Shown here in pieces: positions 42,496 through 51,363 of a DNA stretch of 64,000 nucleotides. The notes under the pieces are model-generated. The model was not told the DNA's origin and made no database searches. It was given only the letters and a program-made list of their open reading frames with translations. Each line of letters begins with the position of its first letter. Within the stretch, counting starts at the first letter, position 1. The position numbers and the translations under genes were made by a program. Source of the DNA: CAZEIW01 sp964512305 (GTDB lineage: Bacteria > Pseudomonadota > Gammaproteobacteria > Burkholderiales > Burkholderiaceae_F); contig CAZEIW010000167.1 of assembly GCA_964512305.1 (NCBI GenBank), positions 1-64,000 on the forward strand. The letters are read 5' to 3'.

Positions 42496-43404
42496 ATGTC
42501 GACGACGGGAGAAGCGCTTCGGGACGACGCGGCGGCCGCGTGGCCGGTCGTCGCAGAGGCTCCCCGCCTGACGCAGGCTCGATGCGAGCTGCTGCGCGAG
42601 ATTTCCATCCTCGACGAGTATGGCGAGCGGCGCCCGATCCTGATCCCGTTCGAGCGGCCGCTGACGATCTTCGTCGACAGGCGCGAGCTGGTCACGCTGA
42701 TGACGCTCGGCGAACTGCCCGAGCTGCTCGTGCTGGGGTACCTGCGCAACCAGTGCCTGATCGAGGACATCGCGCAGATCGAGTCGGTCTCGGTCGATTG
42801 GGAGGTCGACGCGGCGGCCGTGCGCACGCGCGCGGGCCGCTGCGACCTCGAGGCCCGCACGGTGCACCGCGTGGTGACGACCGGCTGCGGCCAGGGCACC
42901 GTGTACGGCGACATGATGTCGCACGTCGGCCGCGTGAAGCTGCCCGATCCGTCCGTGGCACGCATCAGGCAGAGCACGCTGCGGCGCATGCTGGAAACGA
43001 TCCGTCAGCAGGAGAGCGTCCACCGCAAAGCCGGCTCGGTGCATGGCTGCGCGCTGTTCCGGGACGGCGAGATGCTGATGTTCGTCGAGGACGTGGGCCG
43101 GCACAACGCGGTCGATACGATCGCGGGCTGGATGTGGCTGCACGGCGTGCCCGGGGCCGACAAGGCCTTCTTCACGACCGGGCGGCTGACGAGCGAGATG
43201 GTGATGAAGGCGGCGCAGATCGGCGTGCCGATCGTCGTCTCGCGCAATGGCGTCACCGCGATGGGGTTCGAGCTGGCATCGCGGCTCGGCATGACCCTTT
43301 TCGGGCGGGCCGCGAACCGCCACTTCCTCTGCTACACCGGGCTGGAGCGCTTCGACTCCGAGCCCGAGCCGCAGCGCTCGCCGGTTCGTGTCGTCGCGGG
43401 TTGA
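42496..43404 (+). CDS. fdhD: Formate dehydrogenase accessory sulfurtransferase
   Basis: A 302-residue FdhD. Conserved parts are PFERPLTIFVDRRELVTLMT, ELLVLGYLRNQCLI, HRKAGSVHGCALF (TGGVHSAA-like), VEDVGRHNAVDTIAG, FFTTGRLTSEMVMKAAQIGVPIVVSR and a C-terminal R..RF.CYTG. FdhD carries sulfur from IscS to the Mo cofactor of formate dehydrogenase. The mobile loop reads TTGCGQGT with a single cysteine where E. coli FdhD has CxxC. ATG 42496 (GAGGTGATT upstream) is preferred over ATG 42433. It diverges from mobA. Confidence 0.9.
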   Translation: MSTTGEALRDDAAAAWPVVAEAPRLTQARCELLREISILDEYGERRPILIPFERPLTIFVDRRELVTLMTLGELPELLVLGYLRNQCLIEDIAQIESVSVDWEVDAAAVRTRAGRCDLEARTVHRVVTTGCGQGTVYGDMMSHVGRVKLPDPSVARIRQSTLRRMLETIRQQESVHRKAGSVHGCALFRDGEMLMFVEDVGRHNAVDTIAGWMWLHGVPGADKAFFTTGRLTSEMVMKAAQIGVPIVVSRNGVTAMGFELASRLGMTLFGRAANRHFLCYTGLERFDSEPEPQRSPVRVVAG

Positions 43405-43413
43405 CCGGCCTGG

Positions 43414-43453
43414 CCGGGTTCAAGCAGCCGGGTTCAAGCAACCGGGTTCAAGC
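43414..43453 (+). repeat. 14-bp tandem repeat, nearly three copies
   Basis: The unit CCGGGTTCAAGCAG/A is repeated at 43414, 43428 and 43442, the last copy being 12 bases. It fills the gap between the converging fdhD and methyltransferase genes, and the methyltransferase stop codon (43448-43450) lies in the third copy. Copy-number change would shift the end of that protein. Confidence 0.85.
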
Positions 43454-44215
43454 GGCAATCGCGAGATACCAGCCGAAGCCCAGCGTCGCGCGGCCCCATC
43501 GCAGATAGCCGTCGTGCCAGGCCTGCGCCTTCTCGAGCATCTGCTCCGAATCCGGGTCTTCGGGATGCGCCAGCGCCCAGCGCGTTTTCGCCCGGCAATA
43601 ACGCCCCTCATAGTCGTCCCACTCGTCGAGGCTCGCCGCCGCTGTCGCCAGCACCTTGAATCCGGCTGAGCGCAACCTGGCAGCGTTGCCGGCATGATCG
43701 GTGAACTCGCCGGCGGTCGCGCCCAGCAGCGCCAGATACTCGGGCGCGGGAGACTGCTGCCAGAAACCGTCGCCGATCAGCAGCCAGCCACGTCGGGCAA
43801 GCAGGCGGCGCGCGACCGCGATCAGGCCGTCGAACCCGCCGACGGCCTGACTGCCGCCGAAGCAAAGGATGCCATCGACCGCCTGCAGGGTCGCCAGGTA
43901 TTCCTCGGCGGGTTGCCGGACAAGCGTCAGACGGCCCTGGGTCGCCTCTCGCGCCGCGCCGGCGGCGGCCTCCGCGAGGAAGGCGGCGTTGATATCGACG
44001 CCGATCCCCCGGGCCGTGCCGTGCTTGGCAAGCAGCCGCCGCAGAAAGCCGGCCTTGCCGCAGGCGATGTCGAGGACGGTCGCGTCCGAAGGGAGCTCGA
44101 GCAGGCCGATCAGCCAGTCGGCCTTTTCGGCAGACAGTGGGCTGAGGAACAGGTGATCGGCGTGCCCGATCGTCGTCGCCTTGAAGCGGGCATCCTGATC
44201 GGGTTCGACCGCCAT
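43448..44215 (-). CDS. Class I SAM-dependent methyltransferase
   Basis: A 255-residue cytosolic methyltransferase. SAM-binding motif I is ATVLDIACGKAGFLRRLL; motif II-like GIGVDINAAFL and LCFGGSQAVGGFDG follow. The C-terminus is rich in aromatic residues (WALAHPEDPDSEQM, GYLRWGRATLGFGWYLAI). The substrate is unknown; the fold resembles small-molecule methyltransferases. It is the last gene of a four-gene minus-strand unit with a MoxR ATPase, a VWA protein and a DUF364 protein, 9 bases after DUF364. Its stop lies in a tandem repeat. Confidence 0.85.
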   Translation of the reverse strand: MAVEPDQDARFKATTIGHADHLFLSPLSAEKADWLIGLLELPSDATVLDIACGKAGFLRRLLAKHGTARGIGVDINAAFLAEAAAGAAREATQGRLTLVRQPAEEYLATLQAVDGILCFGGSQAVGGFDGLIAVARRLLARRGWLLIGDGFWQQSPAPEYLALLGATAGEFTDHAGNAARLRSAGFKVLATAAASLDEWDDYEGRYCRAKTRWALAHPEDPDSEQMLEKAQAWHDGYLRWGRATLGFGWYLAIAA

Positions 44216-44224
44216 CGCGCAGCT

Positions 44225-45040
44225 CTACCGCGGGGCGAAATCGCGCCGCTCGATCACGAATTTGCGCGCGCAGCCGCTCCAATTCGATCCGCGAAGCAGC
44301 GCGGCCTTGAACCCATCCCGGTCCTCGATCCATGTGCCTCCGATCGCGGTCACGCCGCGATCGAAGAGCGGCTGCGGCAGGCAGCCGGCGCCCGGGCCAA
44401 CGAGGTCGAAGCGGCTCGCGTGCCTGCACAGCTCGAGCATGCGGTCGAGCGTGCCGTTGAGAAGCACCGTGCTCGTCGACAGCACCTTGTTGCAGTGGGC
44501 GAGCTCGCCGGCGTCGAGCGTGACCCGATAGCCGTCGCGCTCGCCCGCCACGTCCGGCCGAAGCTCGATGACCGTCAGCCGAGCGCCGGTGGCGAGCAGC
44601 GGGGCGATCAGTGACGGGAACAGTCCGATCATTCCGACATGGTCCCCTGGCCGGGGCGCCAGTCCACCGAAGGAATCGCGCGCCGCCGGCGGCACGTATC
44701 CCGCGCGGTCGAACAGCGTGCGCGTCAGCGCGTTGATCGCCGCGAAGCCGAGCGTGCGCCGGGCGTCGTCGGCCTCGTGGGCCCAGCGCGCGACCGACAG
44801 GGCGTCAGCCCCTTCCAGTGGGCCGAGGCGCAGCCCCGGCAGGCGCTCCAGCAGCCCGTTCAAGAGCACGAACGTGAGGCCGAGCGCGCCGTCCGCCAGC
44901 TCGAGCGCGCAGAATTCCCCGGCCTTGCCGGTCGTGCCCGGCGGCGGCAGATGCAGCGCTCTCACCAAAGGCACCGCCCGCGCCGCGCTGCGTTGGAACC
45001 GCGCCTCGAGCGCAGCGACCAGCTCCGCGGCGATGCTCAC
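44225..45040 (-). CDS. DUF364 putative heavy-metal-chelation protein
   Basis: A 271-residue protein of the DUF364 family (Rossmann-like, related to metal-chelation enzymes). Typical parts are LGFAAINALTRTLF (the AxINA segment), GDHVGMIGLFPSLI, LTVIELRP and STSTVLLNGTLDRML. Family members are suggested to bind metal or a metal-pterin-like ligand; the reaction is unknown. GTG 45040 overlaps the VWA stop by 4 bases. The setting between MoxR/VWA chaperones and formate dehydrogenase genes suggests a role in metal cofactor handling. Confidence 0.82.
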   Translation of the reverse strand: MSIAAELVAALEARFQRSAARAVPLVRALHLPPPGTTGKAGEFCALELADGALGLTFVLLNGLLERLPGLRLGPLEGADALSVARWAHEADDARRTLGFAAINALTRTLFDRAGYVPPAARDSFGGLAPRPGDHVGMIGLFPSLIAPLLATGARLTVIELRPDVAGERDGYRVTLDAGELAHCNKVLSTSTVLLNGTLDRMLELCRHASRFDLVGPGAGCLPQPLFDRGVTAIGGTWIEDRDGFKAALLRGSNWSGCARKFVIERRDFAPR

Positions 45041-46581
45041 GGCTGGTCTCCACCCTCACGACCGGCGATGCCCGCGGCGATCGACGGCGGTGCGGCGTCC
45101 CGCAAGGCGCCGGGGAAGTACAGCGCGGTCAGTCTGCTGCTGTGCACCGGAGAGCCGCCCGCGCCGCCGCCGTAGCGGCGCCAGTCGCGCACCCAGAAGA
45201 TGTCGTCGCACAGTTCGCGCATGCCGATCGTCTCGCGGTCGCCGATCAGGATTCCCTGCACCCACATGCCGCCCTCGCGGCGGGCCCCGGCCATCGCGCC
45301 CGCGAGGTCGGCCGTGGCCCCGAATTCGCCGTCCGAGGCGATCAGAAGGTCCGCGAGCCGCCAGCTTTCCTCCGCGTGCTTGGCGAGCACGCGCTCGATC
45401 GGCCCGCAGATGTCGGTGCCGCCGTGGAACGACTGTTCCATGAACCGCGCCAGCCGCTCGATCCCCTCGAAGTCGGGGGTCAGCTCGAGCTCGACGATCT
45501 GCTCCGGCCCGCTGAAGGAGAACACATGGCAGGCACGCCCCTGTGCCTTTGCCGTGCGCATCGCCTCGAGAACCACGGCCTTGGCGACCGCCTCGGCGCC
45601 GCCCTGCATCGATCCGGACGTGTCGACGCACACCAGGATCGGTCCCATTTCCTGACGCCGGTCGGGAACGCGCCGCAGCGCCGTGCGAGACACCGGCGTG
45701 GGCTCGTCGACCCGCTCGGGTACCCGGTCGTCGTCCTCATAGGCGAGCAGCGCGCGCTCGGTCCGGCGCGCGTGCCAGACCAGGCGCAACCGCGGATCGT
45801 TGAGCAGCATCGCCTCGCCAGGCAGCATCCTCGCGATCCGGTCCGAGCGATGCACGCCGCGCGTGTCCCCGGGCACCTCCGGGACGCGCCGCAGCCGCAG
45901 TCGCGGCTGGAGCGCCATCGAGGTCTCGACCGCGGGGTTCAATTCCGCCCGGTCAGGATCGTCGTCTTCGGTGGCGTGCGACCGCCCGAGGCGGCGGATC
46001 AATGCCGCCAGCTCGGGCAGCCGCTCGATCAGCTGCCGGATCCGAAGCACCTCCTGCCAGCCGCTGCTCTTCAGGACGCCGCGCAGGAGGTCCCAGCGCG
46101 TGTTCTTGAGCCAGTCGCCGGCCTCGCCGAGGACCAGCGTGATCTCGTCGAGCTCGGCGATTCGCTCTGTCCACTCGGCGCGGAACTCGTCGAGCGCCCG
46201 CTGCGTCGCGCCGGACGGCGAATCGCCGCGATCGATGTGGTCGACGATCCGATCGAGATGCCAGAGCAGCGAACGAAGGACCAGCTCGGCGAGCTCGGGC
46301 CGGCCATCGCAATGCGACGGCAACCGCAGCGTGGCGACCGCATCCCACGCTGCGGTGGCGATCTCCCGGGGGAGCCAGCGCGCGGCGCCGCGCTCGAATC
46401 CGGCGCCGTCGCCGTGCGCCAGCGCGGCGCGCCAGCCGTCGATGCCATCGAGCCGCCGCGGAAGATCGCCGATGGAATGGATCATGCCCCAGCCGCGCAG
46501 GGCCGCGGGGAGGCGGTCGAGGCCGGCGAGCGGCGCCTCGAGGCGCTCGAGCCACCCGGGCAGCGGTGCAGGGCCGCTCAT
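45037..46581 (-). CDS. VWA-domain protein (ViaA/CoxE-like), partner of MoxR
   Basis: A 514-residue protein. The N-terminal ~300 residues are helical and resemble ViaA (ELAELVLRSLLWHLDRIVDHI; LIERLPELAALIRRLGRS). The C-terminal von Willebrand A domain has a full MIDAS: ILVCVDTSGSMQGG (DxSxS), later Thr in FHGGTDICGPI and Asp in LIASDGEFG. VWA proteins paired with MoxR ATPases act as metal-enzyme chaperones, for example CoxD/CoxE or RavA/ViaA. ATG 46581 overlaps the MoxR stop by 4 bases. Confidence 0.87.
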   Translation of the reverse strand: MSGPAPLPGWLERLEAPLAGLDRLPAALRGWGMIHSIGDLPRRLDGIDGWRAALAHGDGAGFERGAARWLPREIATAAWDAVATLRLPSHCDGRPELAELVLRSLLWHLDRIVDHIDRGDSPSGATQRALDEFRAEWTERIAELDEITLVLGEAGDWLKNTRWDLLRGVLKSSGWQEVLRIRQLIERLPELAALIRRLGRSHATEDDDPDRAELNPAVETSMALQPRLRLRRVPEVPGDTRGVHRSDRIARMLPGEAMLLNDPRLRLVWHARRTERALLAYEDDDRVPERVDEPTPVSRTALRRVPDRRQEMGPILVCVDTSGSMQGGAEAVAKAVVLEAMRTAKAQGRACHVFSFSGPEQIVELELTPDFEGIERLARFMEQSFHGGTDICGPIERVLAKHAEESWRLADLLIASDGEFGATADLAGAMAGARREGGMWVQGILIGDRETIGMRELCDDIFWVRDWRRYGGGAGGSPVHSSRLTALYFPGALRDAAPPSIAAGIAGREGGDQP

Positions 46582-47984
46582 GGCGTGCCCGTCGTCTCGT
46601 GCTCGATCGGCTCGGGCTCGCTTCCGGGATCGGGCACCAGCGGCGGCAACGCCGCAAACCCCGCGCGCGTCCCGGCCGCCCGGCGGCGCAACTCGGCAAT
46701 CGCGACCGCCGTTCCCGCGAGCTGCGCCTGCGCCCGATGCGCGAAGCCGACATCGAGCCATACCGCCTGCGCGGCGTACGCCGACAGGCTTTCGCGCAGC
46801 GACGCGATCTCCGCCGCGTACACGTCGATCCGGGTCAGCAGCGCGTCGACCTGCCGCAGGCGCGCGCCGATGTGCGTGGCGCCGTAGCGCCGCCTTCGTG
46901 CCGTGCTCATCCGCAGCGCGCCGGCTCCGCCCTTGGCGTCCACGACCCCGCCCTCGATCGCGGCATGGATGCGCAGCCGCCCCTGCTCGTCGTAGTCGAG
47001 GTCCTCGCCCTGGCGTTCGATCTCGAGCTGCGCTTCGAAGGCATCGACGACCCGCGCCAGGCGCGGCGGCGACAGGGCCCTGCCGACGCCGAGCCGCGCC
47101 TCGATCCACTCGGCGATCTCGTGTTGGCGCGCAACGTCGGGCGCCGCGCACCAGGGCAACAGCCAGAGGTCCCATATCGCGACCGCCCGGCGTCCCTCGG
47201 TCGCCGCGGCAACCCGCAGCAGCCAGCCGATCTTGACCCAGCGGCGGTCCGAGACATAAGTTCCGGCGGTGGCGATCCGTGCGCGCAGCTCGGCGAGCAG
47301 GGCGGCCACCTCGGGCGGCAGATCCACGGCGCGCGCCGCGGCCGCGAGCGCCTGCAGCTCGCCCTGGTCGAAGGCCTCCGCGGGCATCGGGCCGGAGACC
47401 TCGAAGGTCGATCCGTCCAGCGCGAGCAGCTCTCCGAAACGCGCGGCGTCGACGGGCCCGACGCCGATCCGCATCAGGAAGCGGTCGAAGAATGCATCCG
47501 CGATCTCGTCGGCGGGTATCTCGTTGGTCGCCCCGACGACGCTGATCAGCGGGCAGCGCTCGCGCGACGGCCCGTTGTCGAACTCGCGCTCGTTGAGTAG
47601 GGTGAGGAGCGCGTTCAGGATGGCGCTGTTGGCCTTGAAGACCTCGTCGATGAAGGCGATCTGCGCCCGGGGCAGGAATCCCTCGGTCTGGCGCTCGTAG
47701 CGGTCGTCTTCGAGCGCGCTGATCGAAAGCGGACCGAACAGCTCTTCGGGCACGCTGAAGCGCGTCAGCAGCCGCTCGAAGTAGCGCGCGTCGCGGAACG
47801 CGCGGTGCAGGCGCCGCGCGAGGCCGCTCTTGGCGGTTCCCGGCGGTCCGACCAGCAGCGTGTGCTCGCCGGCGAGCGCGGTCAGCAGCGCGAGCCGAAG
47901 CGCCAGGCCGCGTTCGATCAGCCCGTGCTCGAGCGCCGCGATCAGCGGGCGCAGGCGCGCTGCCAGGGAGTTGGGATCGGTCAC
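46578..47984 (-). CDS. MoxR/RavA-family AAA+ ATPase
   Basis: A 468-residue AAA+ protein. Walker A is LLVGPPGTAKSGLARRL, Walker B is IAFIDEVFKANSAIL, sensor 1 is SVVGATNEIP and the Arg finger is in DAFFDRFLMRIGV. Its length and the FGPLSISALEDDRYERQTEGFLP segment are RavA-like, longer than basic MoxR (~320 residues). The ~150-residue C-terminal region may bind the partner. It should couple ATP hydrolysis to remodelling of a client enzyme with the VWA protein next to it. It uses a GTG start. Confidence 0.9.
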   Translation of the reverse strand: MTDPNSLAARLRPLIAALEHGLIERGLALRLALLTALAGEHTLLVGPPGTAKSGLARRLHRAFRDARYFERLLTRFSVPEELFGPLSISALEDDRYERQTEGFLPRAQIAFIDEVFKANSAILNALLTLLNEREFDNGPSRERCPLISVVGATNEIPADEIADAFFDRFLMRIGVGPVDAARFGELLALDGSTFEVSGPMPAEAFDQGELQALAAAARAVDLPPEVAALLAELRARIATAGTYVSDRRWVKIGWLLRVAAATEGRRAVAIWDLWLLPWCAAPDVARQHEIAEWIEARLGVGRALSPPRLARVVDAFEAQLEIERQGEDLDYDEQGRLRIHAAIEGGVVDAKGGAGALRMSTARRRRYGATHIGARLRQVDALLTRIDVYAAEIASLRESLSAYAAQAVWLDVGFAHRAQAQLAGTAVAIAELRRRAAGTRAGFAALPPLVPDPGSEPEPIEHETTGTP

Positions 47985-48139
47985 GCTCGGTCGAGCCTCG
48001 AAGTGCGCTGCGCGGAAGTGCCAGGCCGCCGCAGGCGCGCGGCCGGACCCGATGGGTTGGACTCTACCGCAGGCGGGGCTGCGCGTCCCGCCCTCCGCAA
48101 GCCGGTAGGCAACGCGCCACCGCGCGCTTATGCTGCCTC

Positions 48140-49780
48140 ATGCCGAAAATCGTTCCTTCCGATTGGGCGACGCTGAAGGTCACCGGCGCGGCCGAGCGGG
48201 AGATCGAGACGCTCGCGATGCTTGCGCACTGCCTGCCGCCCGGGTTGACGGTCTTCCACGGCGTGCACTGGACGCGGATCCGGCAAGGCTTTGCCGTCAT
48301 CGGCGAGATCGATTTCGTCGTCCTCGGGCCTGCCGGCCGCCTGCTCCTGATCGAGCAGAAGAGCGGCTTCCTCGACGAGACGGGCGACGGCCTGGTCAAG
48401 CAATACGCGCCCGGAGCGCGCAAGCACGTCGGCCAGCAGCTCGCGCGCACCCTCGATGCCGTGTCGCGGCGCGTGCGGGAGGTTCTGCCGAACCAGGCGG
48501 TGGCGATCGACTTCCTGCTGTACTGCCCCGACTACACGGTGAAGGACAGAGGGGCGGCCGGCATTCCGGACGAACGGATCGTCGACGCGCCAAGGCGCGG
48601 CGAGCTGTGCCGCCGCATCGTGGAGGCATTCCCCGCCGAGGCCCCGAGGGCGGACGTCGAGCGGCGCCTGAGCGAGTTCTTTTCGAACGAGCTGCGGCTG
48701 GTTCCGGATACGAACGCGCTGGTCGGACGCGCGGAGCAGATCGTCACGCGGCTGTCGGGTGGCCTGGCGACCTGGGCGCGCCGGCTCGAGTTCGAACCCT
48801 TCCGCCTGCGCGTCGCGGGGACGGCAGGGTCGGGCAAGACACAGCTGGCGGCCGCACTGCTCGCCGACGCGGCCAATGCCGGGCGGCGCGCGCGTTATGT
48901 CTGCTTCAATCGCCCCTTGGCCGATCACGTGTCGAGGATCGCACCGGCCGGCGCGGAGGTATCGACCTTCCACCAGCTCTGCGACCGGCACCTGCGCGCG
49001 TCCGGCGTAACGCCGGATTTCACGCGCCCCGACGCTTTCGACGATCTGGCCCGCCGCTTCGCTGGGCTCGACTCGGGGGAGGACGCGGTCGACGAGCTGA
49101 TCGTCGACGAGGGACAGGACTTCGATCAATCGTGGGTCGAGCCGCTGTTCAGGCGCCTGGCGGCCGGCGGCCGGGCCTGGTGGCTCGAGGACCCTGCGCA
49201 ACAGCTCTACGAGCGCCCGGCGCCGCAGCTGCCTGGCTGGGTCCTGATGCGCGACGATACGAACTATCGAACGCCGAGGGACATCGTCGACGACATCAAC
49301 CGGTTGAAGCTCGTCGATCGGCCGATCGAGGCTGCCGGCCCGATCGAGACCTCCGATCTCGAGTTCCTGGACTACCGGGACACGGCCGGGCTGATCGACG
49401 GCACCAAGCGGGCGGTGACCCTGGCGTTGATGGCCCGTTTCCGCAAGGAGGACATCGCGATCGTCACGTTCGCCGGCCGCGAGAGATCGAAGCTTCTGCC
49501 CTTCGACGCGCTCGGGCCGCACCGGCTGAAATCGTTCGGCGGCTCCTACGACCTGTTCGGTGCCCCGCGATACTCGGAAGGCGACGTGCTGATCGAGACG
49601 GTGTACCGGTTCAAGGGCCAGGCTGCGCCCTGCATCATCCTGACCGAGGTCGACTTCGAGTCTCTCGACGACCGGGTTCGGCGCAGGCTCTTCGTCGGGA
49701 TGACGAGGGCTTCGATGAAGCTGTTCGTGGTGCTGTCGACCCGCGCGGCGCAGATGCTGATGGCTCGGTTGTCGGGGTGA
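48140..49780 (+). CDS. NERD nuclease-UvrD-like helicase fusion
   Basis: A 546-residue protein. Residues about 15-130 are a NERD nuclease-related domain with a PD-(D/E)xK-like core: EID (56-58) and EQK (72-74, in LLLIEQKSG). The rest is a short SF1 helicase: Walker A VAGTAGSGKTQLAAALL, Walker B ELIVDEGQDFDQSW, motif with YRTPRDIV, and late motifs VYRFKGQAAPCIILTE and RRRLFVGMTRAS. Such fusions occur alone and in defence loci; repair or nucleic-acid surveillance is inferred. It is divergent from moxR. Its 3' end overlaps the Ada-AlkA gene on the other strand. Confidence 0.85.
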   Translation: MPKIVPSDWATLKVTGAAEREIETLAMLAHCLPPGLTVFHGVHWTRIRQGFAVIGEIDFVVLGPAGRLLLIEQKSGFLDETGDGLVKQYAPGARKHVGQQLARTLDAVSRRVREVLPNQAVAIDFLLYCPDYTVKDRGAAGIPDERIVDAPRRGELCRRIVEAFPAEAPRADVERRLSEFFSNELRLVPDTNALVGRAEQIVTRLSGGLATWARRLEFEPFRLRVAGTAGSGKTQLAAALLADAANAGRRARYVCFNRPLADHVSRIAPAGAEVSTFHQLCDRHLRASGVTPDFTRPDAFDDLARRFAGLDSGEDAVDELIVDEGQDFDQSWVEPLFRRLAAGGRAWWLEDPAQQLYERPAPQLPGWVLMRDDTNYRTPRDIVDDINRLKLVDRPIEAAGPIETSDLEFLDYRDTAGLIDGTKRAVTLALMARFRKEDIAIVTFAGRERSKLLPFDALGPHRLKSFGGSYDLFGAPRYSEGDVLIETVYRFKGQAAPCIILTEVDFESLDDRVRRRLFVGMTRASMKLFVVLSTRAAQMLMARLSG

Positions 49781-51281
49781 CCGCCGCTCGGAACGACGGT
49801 CTCGCGTCGGCATCGGAGGTCCATAGATGCTGCGCCGCATACGCCCTCCAGGGCCGCCAGCGCTCGCCCCGGGCCATCAGTTCGGCGGCGCTCGGGCGGC
49901 TTCCGTCCGGTCCGGCCAGCGCCCGCATCAGCCCGATGTCGGCGGCCGGAAACGCGTCCGGCTCCCGCAGCGCGCGCATCGCGATGTAATGCGCCGTCCA
50001 TTCGCCGATCCCCCGCAGTGCGCGCAACTTCGCGATCGCCGCGTCCAGGGTCTCCATCGGGCTCAGCAGGCCGTGATCCGCAACCACCGCGGCCGCAAGC
50101 GACGACAGCGCCGCAGCGCGGGCCGATGGCATTCCGAGCGAGCGCAAATCGGCGCTGGCAATGCGGGCCGGCATCGGGAACGTGTGCGTAAGCCCGCTGG
50201 GCGCGGCTTCATCCAGGGGGTCGCCGTACGCCGCGACGAGCCTGGCGGCCAGTTTCACGGCGGCACGAACCGGGATCTGCTGGCCGAGCACCGCGCGAAC
50301 GGCAAGCTCGAAGGCATCCCAGGCCCCCGGCACGCGCAGACCGGGGCGGCGCGCGACCAGCGGCGCGAGCATCGGGTCCCGGGACAGATGCCGACCGATC
50401 GCGAGCGGATCGGCGCCCAGGTCGAACACGCGGCGCAGTCGCCGGACGATCCCGGCCAGTGCTTCCACACGGGGAAAACGGATCCGCGCGCGCAGCCCGC
50501 GCTCATCGGGCTCGACTGCGACGATGCCCTGCGCGCCATCGAGCCGGATCGTGCGCCGGTAGCACACGCCCTCGACGACCTCGACGCCCGCGATCGCTCT
50601 CGCCGCAAGGAATCCAAGGGTGGCGTCCCAGTCGTAGGGCGGCGCATAAGGCAGCATCAGCGTGATCCCGGCCGCCGCGGGTTGCTCCTGGTCGGCGGTG
50701 CGGGAGCGCCGCAGCTCGCGCGGCGGACGGCCGTACAGCGTGCGCAATGTCGCATTGAAGCGGCGGATGCTGGCGAATCCGGACGCGAGCGCGATCTCCG
50801 CCATCGGCATGTTCGTCTCGACGATCAGTTGCCGGGCGAACAGCACGCGGCGCGTCTGCGCAACCGCGATCGGCGAAGCTCCGACGTGCTGCCTGAACAG
50901 GCGGCGCAGCTGCCGTTCGCCGACCCCGAGCCGCTGCGCGAGCGCGTCGACGGCTTCGGCGTCCAGCTCGCCTTCCCCGATCAGCCTCAGGGCGCGCGAC
51001 ACCGTATCCGATGTCCCCCACCAGGCGCCGAGGTCGGGCGAGCTTTCCGGGCGGCAGCGCAGGCAAGGACGGAAACCGGCCTGTTGGGCGGCGCTGGCCG
51101 TGGCGAAGAAGCGCGCGTTCTCGCGCTTGGGTGTCCGGGCCGGGCATATCGGCCGGCAATAGACGCCGGTCGTGCGCACGCCCACGAAGATGCGCCCGTC
51201 GAAGCGCGCGTCGCGCGCGGCGAACGCCCGATAGCAGGCGTCCGGGTCGAGATCGAGGGGCGGACCGGCCTCGCGCTCCAT
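49635..51281 (-). CDS. Ada-AlkA fusion: methyl-sensing activator and DNA glycosylase
   Basis: A 548-residue fusion. The Ada N-terminal zinc domain has Cys42, Cys46, Cys73 and Cys76 (YCRPICPARTPKRENARFF; FRPCLRCRPE). An AraC-type helix-turn-helix follows (about 100-185, IALASGFASIRRFNATL). The AlkA 3-methyladenine glycosylase occupies about 210-495, with HhH-GPD motif LRGIGEWTAHYIAMRAL and catalytic Asp in FPAADIGLMRAL. It senses methylphosphotriesters, activates genes and excises alkylated bases. The normal end should be near AQHLWTSD; about 50 low-complexity residues follow and overlap the helicase gene antisense. ATG 51281 is used. Confidence 0.88.
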   Translation of the reverse strand: MEREAGPPLDLDPDACYRAFAARDARFDGRIFVGVRTTGVYCRPICPARTPKRENARFFATASAAQQAGFRPCLRCRPESSPDLGAWWGTSDTVSRALRLIGEGELDAEAVDALAQRLGVGERQLRRLFRQHVGASPIAVAQTRRVLFARQLIVETNMPMAEIALASGFASIRRFNATLRTLYGRPPRELRRSRTADQEQPAAAGITLMLPYAPPYDWDATLGFLAARAIAGVEVVEGVCYRRTIRLDGAQGIVAVEPDERGLRARIRFPRVEALAGIVRRLRRVFDLGADPLAIGRHLSRDPMLAPLVARRPGLRVPGAWDAFELAVRAVLGQQIPVRAAVKLAARLVAAYGDPLDEAAPSGLTHTFPMPARIASADLRSLGMPSARAAALSSLAAAVVADHGLLSPMETLDAAIAKLRALRGIGEWTAHYIAMRALREPDAFPAADIGLMRALAGPDGSRPSAAELMARGERWRPWRAYAAQHLWTSDADARPSFRAAVTPTTEPSASAPRGSTAPRTASSKPSSSRRRACAEPGRRETRSRPRSG

Positions 51282-51363
51282 GCCGGCCAATATGCCAGAA
51301 CGCCGCGCGCGGTTCTGGCCGTTTTCGGACGCGGTCTCCCTGTCGATCGGGCGGCGCGCGCGC

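Noticed and set aside
45142..46887. 581-codon plus-strand frame opposite the VWA gene
   Set aside because: It is the reverse of the MIDAS-containing VWA protein; no recognisable features.
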